A DNA stretch of 9,557 nucleotides from an uncultured Clostridia bacterium (GTDB lineage: Bacteria; Bacillota; Clostridia; Christensenellales; Borkfalkiaceae), in contig CALGVF010000199.1 of NCBI GenBank assembly GCA_937920115.1, positions 1 to 9,557 of the forward strand, read 5' to 3'. The notes beneath the pieces are model-generated. The model did not search any database. It saw nothing but the letters and a program-made list of their open reading frames with translations, and was not told where the DNA came from. How positions within the stretch are numbered: position 1 is the first letter of the stretch; every line of letters starts with the position of its first letter. Position numbers and translations under genes: made by a program. This document shows positions 6,828 through 9,557 of the stretch, one piece after another.

Positions 6828-6856
6828 ATTATATCACCGATTGTCGTTTCCGTCAA
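6828..6856 (-). promoter_or_regulatory. sigma-A promoter for the M24 peptidase-efp unit
   Basis: The -35 TTGACG (6851-6856), a 17-base spacer and a perfect -10 TATAAT (6828-6833), preceded by TGA (extended -10 form TGn), make a near-consensus promoter. Initiation near 6820 would give a leader of about 40 bases that contains the duplicated start signals. Confidence 0.85.
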
Positions 6857-6883
6857 TCAAAATGTAAAGAAAACTGCTTATTT

Positions 6884-7312
6884 TTACCGATTTTCGTTAT
6901 TTTTCGACTGCGGTTTGTACGAATACGCCGCCTTTTTGAGATTTTCGGCGTTTATTCTGTCGATTTCGACCTTGTAACGTTCCATTTTTTTGACGTTATT
7001 CGGCTTCAAAACGAGATACCAAAGGGCGATATAGATAAGGTAAGCCCCCATTACGCACGACCAAACGATAAATTTTACCGTGGAATACGGCTTATCCGTG
7101 TTTAACGACAGTATGAATGTAAGAAGTACCAAAGCGTAGGCTAAGGCGAGAAAGACCAAGGTTATAATCGAGGAAACGGAAATCGCCTTGTTTATATCCC
7201 TCAGTTTAGGTATCTGCGAAGCGTAGTAGTTCCTCTCGCCCATTTCCTTTTTCTTGCGTTCTTCTTTCGGCGTTGATTTTTTTACGTTCTGTTTGTATTC
7301 GTCTCTTATCAT
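6884..7312 (-). CDS. small two-helix membrane protein of unknown function
   Basis: I do not recognise this 142-residue protein. It has a highly charged N-terminus rich in Lys and Glu (1-43), a hydrophobic segment at about 44-70, a short polar turn with NTDKPYS, a second hydrophobic segment at about 79-102, and a Lys/Asn/Glu-rich tail. By the positive-inside rule both ends should be cytoplasmic. No signal peptide or enzymatic motif is seen. Its ATG (7310-7312) is one base after the uvrA stop and has no clear Shine-Dalgarno site, so translation probably depends on ribosomes finishing uvrA. The internal Met24 is a less likely start because its AAGGA is too close. No convincing terminator follows; the downstream promoter begins about 28 bases after its stop. 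Confidence 0.75.
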   Translation of the reverse strand: MIRDEYKQNVKKSTPKEERKKKEMGERNYYASQIPKLRDINKAISVSSIITLVFLALAYALVLLTFILSLNTDKPYSTVKFIVWSCVMGAYLIYIALWYLVLKPNNVKKMERYKVEIDRINAENLKKAAYSYKPQSKNNENR

Positions 7313-7313
7313 T

Positions 7314-9557
7314 TTAAATACCCATCTTTTTAAGGAATTGACCCGTATAACTCTTTTCGTTTTTCGCTACCTCTTCGGGCGTTCCCGTAGCGATTATCGT
7401 ACCGCCGCCGTCGCCGCCCTCGGGTCCGAGGTCTACGATATAGTCAGCCACCTTTATCACGTCGAGATTATGCTCTATCACGATAACCGTATTGCCGCCG
7501 TCGCGGAGTTTGTCGAGTATCGATATGAGTTTATCGACGTCGTAACTGTGAAGTCCCGTAGTCGGTTCGTCGAGAATGTAAAGCGTTTTGCCCGTCGAAC
7601 GCTTCGAGAGTTCGGTTGCGAGTTTTACTCTCTGAGCCTCGCCGCCCGAAAGCGTGGTTGCTGGTTGTCCGAGTTTTATATACCCGAGTCCGACCTCTTT
7701 CAAAGTCTTGATTTTACTGTAAATTCTCGGAATATTCTCGAAATATTCCGCCGCCTCGTCCACCGTCATATCGAGGACGTCTGCTATGTTTTTACCCTTG
7801 AATTTTACCTCTAAGGTCTCGTGATTGTACCTCTTGCCTTTACACACTTCGCAGGGAACAAACACGTCGGGCAGGAAGTGCATTTCGATTTTTATGATAC
7901 CGTCGCCCTGACATCTTTCGCATCTGCCGCCCGATACGTTGAACGAAAATCTGCCCGCCTTGTACCCTCTCTCTTTCGCGTCGTTGGAAGCCGCGAAAAG
8001 TTCTCGTATATAGGTGAACGCCCCCGTATAAGTAGCGGGGTTGCTCCTCGGCGTTTTGCCTATCGGCGACTGATCGATCGCTATTACTTTATCGAAATAC
8101 TCGATGCCTTTAATCTCGTCGCATTTGCCGCAGACCATTCTCGATTTATTCAGAGCGTTTGAAACGATAGGCAATAAAACTTCGTTTATAAGCGAACTCT
8201 TACCGCTTCCCGAAACGCCCGTAACCGCGGTAAACAGCCCCACGGGGAATTTTGCGTTTACGTTTTTAAGGTTGTTCTGCTTCGCCCCTACGACTTCGAG
8301 CCATCTGCCGTCGGGCTTCGTTCTCACGCTCGGTATTTCAATTTTTCGCCTGCCCGAGAGGTAATCGCCCGTGAGCGACCTCGGCTCGTTGCATATATTT
8401 TCAACCGTTCCTTTCGCCACGACTTCGCCGCCGTGAACGCCCGCTTTCGGTCCTATATCGACGATAAAGTCCGCCGCCCTCATGGTATCCTCGTCGTGTT
8501 CAACGACAATGAGCGTATTTCCTAAGTCGCGGAGCCGCAAAAGGGTGTTTATGAGTTTCTGATTGTCTCTTTGGTGCAAACCTATGCTCGGCTCGTCGAG
8601 AATATACAAAACGCCCGTAAGTCCGCTTCCTATCTGCGTGGCAAGCCTTATTCTTTGAGCCTCGCCGCCCGACAGACTTCCCGCGTTTCTCGAAAGGGTG
8701 AGATAGCCGAGACCTACGTCTTTTAAGAAGTTAAGCCTTGCTTTTATCTCCTTGACTATCGCTTTCGCAATAATCTGTTGCGTTTCGGTAAGCGTCAAAC
8801 CGTCGATGAAATCGCTGATTTTAATAACGGACAAATCGCAGAGTTCCGCTATGCTAAGCCCGCCGACCGTAACCGCGAGAGCCTCTTTTTTAAGCCTCTT
8901 TCCCTTACAGCACGGACAGGGCGAAGTGACCATATATTTCTCTATTTCGCTTTTCGTGTAGTCGCTCGTCGTCTCTCTGTATCTTCTTTCGAGGTTGTTT
9001 ATTATTCCCTCGTAACGGGAGTTGTAAGTCTGCGAGAAAGTCCTCGACGAATAAGTTACATTCACTCTCTCGTCGCCCGTTCCGTACAACAGAATATCGA
9101 TAATTTCGCGTGGCAAATTTTTTACGGGGGTATCGAGACTGAAACCGTAATGTTTCGACAACGCTCTGAAATACATTTCGCTCATTTTACCCGTGTCGAG
9201 ATTCCACCCCGAAACGGTCATCGCCCCTTCTCTTAAAGACTTGTTCGGGTCGCCGATTACAAGACCTTCGTCTATCCTGCTCGTGTAACCCAAGCCTTTA
9301 CATTCGGGACACGCCCCGAACGGGTTGTTGAACGAAAACAGACGGGGTTCAATTTCTTCGATGGATATTCCGCAATCGGGACAACTGTAATTCGTGGAAT
9401 AAAGCGTGGTTTTCCCGTCGCATTCGATAGCGACGAGTCCGTCCGCGAGTTTCAACGCCGTTTCCAAACTGTCCGTAAGGCGTTTTCTCATACCGTCCTT
9501 GACGATAAGCCTGTCCACGACCACCGAAATGTTGTGTTTGATATTTTTGTCGAGTTT
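7314..9557 (-). CDS. uvrA: Excinuclease ABC subunit A, UvrA (N-terminus outside the window)
   Basis: UvrA is the damage-sensing ATPase of nucleotide excision repair; a dimer recruits UvrB to distorted DNA. The frame is open to base 9557, beginning KLDKNIKHNISVVVDRLIV, so 747 codons are visible and about 190-200 N-terminal residues, including the first Walker A, lie outside. Seen in order are a zinc module with CPDC and ACPEC (about 9300-9385), a CPCCKGKR segment, the first ABC signature LSGGEAQR with ILDEPSIGLH (about 8575-8685), the second Walker A GVSGSGKSS (about 8190-8225), the second zinc module CERC...CEVC (about 7835-7930), and the second signature LSGGEAQR with ILDEPTTGLH (about 7540-7660). 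A GTG at 9522-9524 is inside the protein and not the start. Upstream uvrB would be expected but is not visible. Confidence 0.98.
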   Translation of the reverse strand, partial: KLDKNIKHNISVVVDRLIVKDGMRKRLTDSLETALKLADGLVAIECDGKTTLYSTNYSCPDCGISIEEIEPRLFSFNNPFGACPECKGLGYTSRIDEGLVIGDPNKSLREGAMTVSGWNLDTGKMSEMYFRALSKHYGFSLDTPVKNLPREIIDILLYGTGDERVNVTYSSRTFSQTYNSRYEGIINNLERRYRETTSDYTKSEIEKYMVTSPCPCCKGKRLKKEALAVTVGGLSIAELCDLSVIKISDFIDGLTLTETQQIIAKAIVKEIKARLNFLKDVGLGYLTLSRNAGSLSGGEAQRIRLATQIGSGLTGVLYILDEPSIGLHQRDNQKLINTLLRLRDLGNTLIVVEHDEDTMRAADFIVDIGPKAGVHGGEVVAKGTVENICNEPRSLTGDYLSGRRKIEIPSVRTKPDGRWLEVVGAKQNNLKNVNAKFPVGLFTAVTGVSGSGKSSLINEVLLPIVSNALNKSRMVCGKCDEIKGIEYFDKVIAIDQSPIGKTPRSNPATYTGAFTYIRELFAASNDAKERGYKAGRFSFNVSGGRCERCQGDGIIKIEMHFLPDVFVPCEVCKGKRYNHETLEVKFKGKNIADVLDMTVDEAAEYFENIPRIYSKIKTLKEVGLGYIKLGQPATTLSGGEAQRVKLATELSKRSTGKTLYILDEPTTGLHSYDVDKLISILDKLRDGGNTVIVIEHNLDVIKVADYIVDLGPEGGDGGGTIIATGTPEEVAKNEKSYTGQFLKKMGI

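Noticed and set aside
6840..6900. Terminator after the uvrA-linked membrane protein
   Set aside because: Only a three-pair CGA-AAA-TCG hairpin and an A-rich tail are seen; there is no strong stem with a U tract.
1..9557. Mobile element, CRISPR array, tRNA/rRNA or defence system
   Set aside because: No transposase, integrase, repeat-spacer pattern, tRNA-like cloverleaf or defence-family protein was found. Gene content is housekeeping and codon use looks uniform throughout.

Overview
The window is a compact bacterial chromosomal segment in which every supported gene lies on the minus strand. Read in the direction of transcription (right to left) the order is uvrA (5' end outside the window), a small two-helix membrane protein, an M24 Xaa-Pro peptidase, efp, a short-chain reductase, dgt, dnaG, rpoD (sigA) and a broken trmK that runs off the left edge. 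The primase/primary sigma/TrmK order, the B. subtilis-like EF-P loop (HVKPGKGAAF), the peptidase-efp pair, and the use of TTG and GTG starts all point to a Bacillota genome, most likely an uncultured member of Clostridia. No species can be named from the sequence alone.

Right block (about 6884-9557): the last 747 codons of uvrA, followed after one base by a 142-residue membrane protein that appears translationally coupled to it. Middle block (about 5071-6856): a near-consensus sigma-A promoter drives the M24 peptidase and, 23 bases later, efp. This unit ends in a hairpin terminator. Its leader has a curious 17-base tandem duplication of the ribosome binding site and start codon. Left block (1-5069): reductase, dgt, dnaG, rpoD and trmK are closely spaced (gaps of 22, 35 and 15 bases, then an 8-base overlap) and look like one operon, an enlarged version of the classical macromolecular synthesis operon that couples replication initiation (primase), transcription initiation (sigma) and nucleotide/tRNA housekeeping.

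This is mainly a housekeeping region; I see no mobile element, CRISPR array, RNA gene or defence system. The most interesting points are: (1) the 'FabG-like' reductase next to efp carries a WG..GASCEV.YS motif that I associate with YmfI, the reductase that finishes the 5-aminopentanol modification of EF-P Lys32 in B. subtilis, so it is probably an EF-P modifying enzyme and not a fatty-acid enzyme; (2) trmK is split by a single-base frameshift exactly at its catalytic AGMGG motif; (3) the duplicated start signal before the peptidase creates a six-codon upstream frame whose stop overlaps the gene's ATG. No gene-free stretch exceeds 300 bases; the largest gaps are 102 bases (6782-6883, promoter and leader) and 88 bases (5045-5132, terminator and possible promoter).
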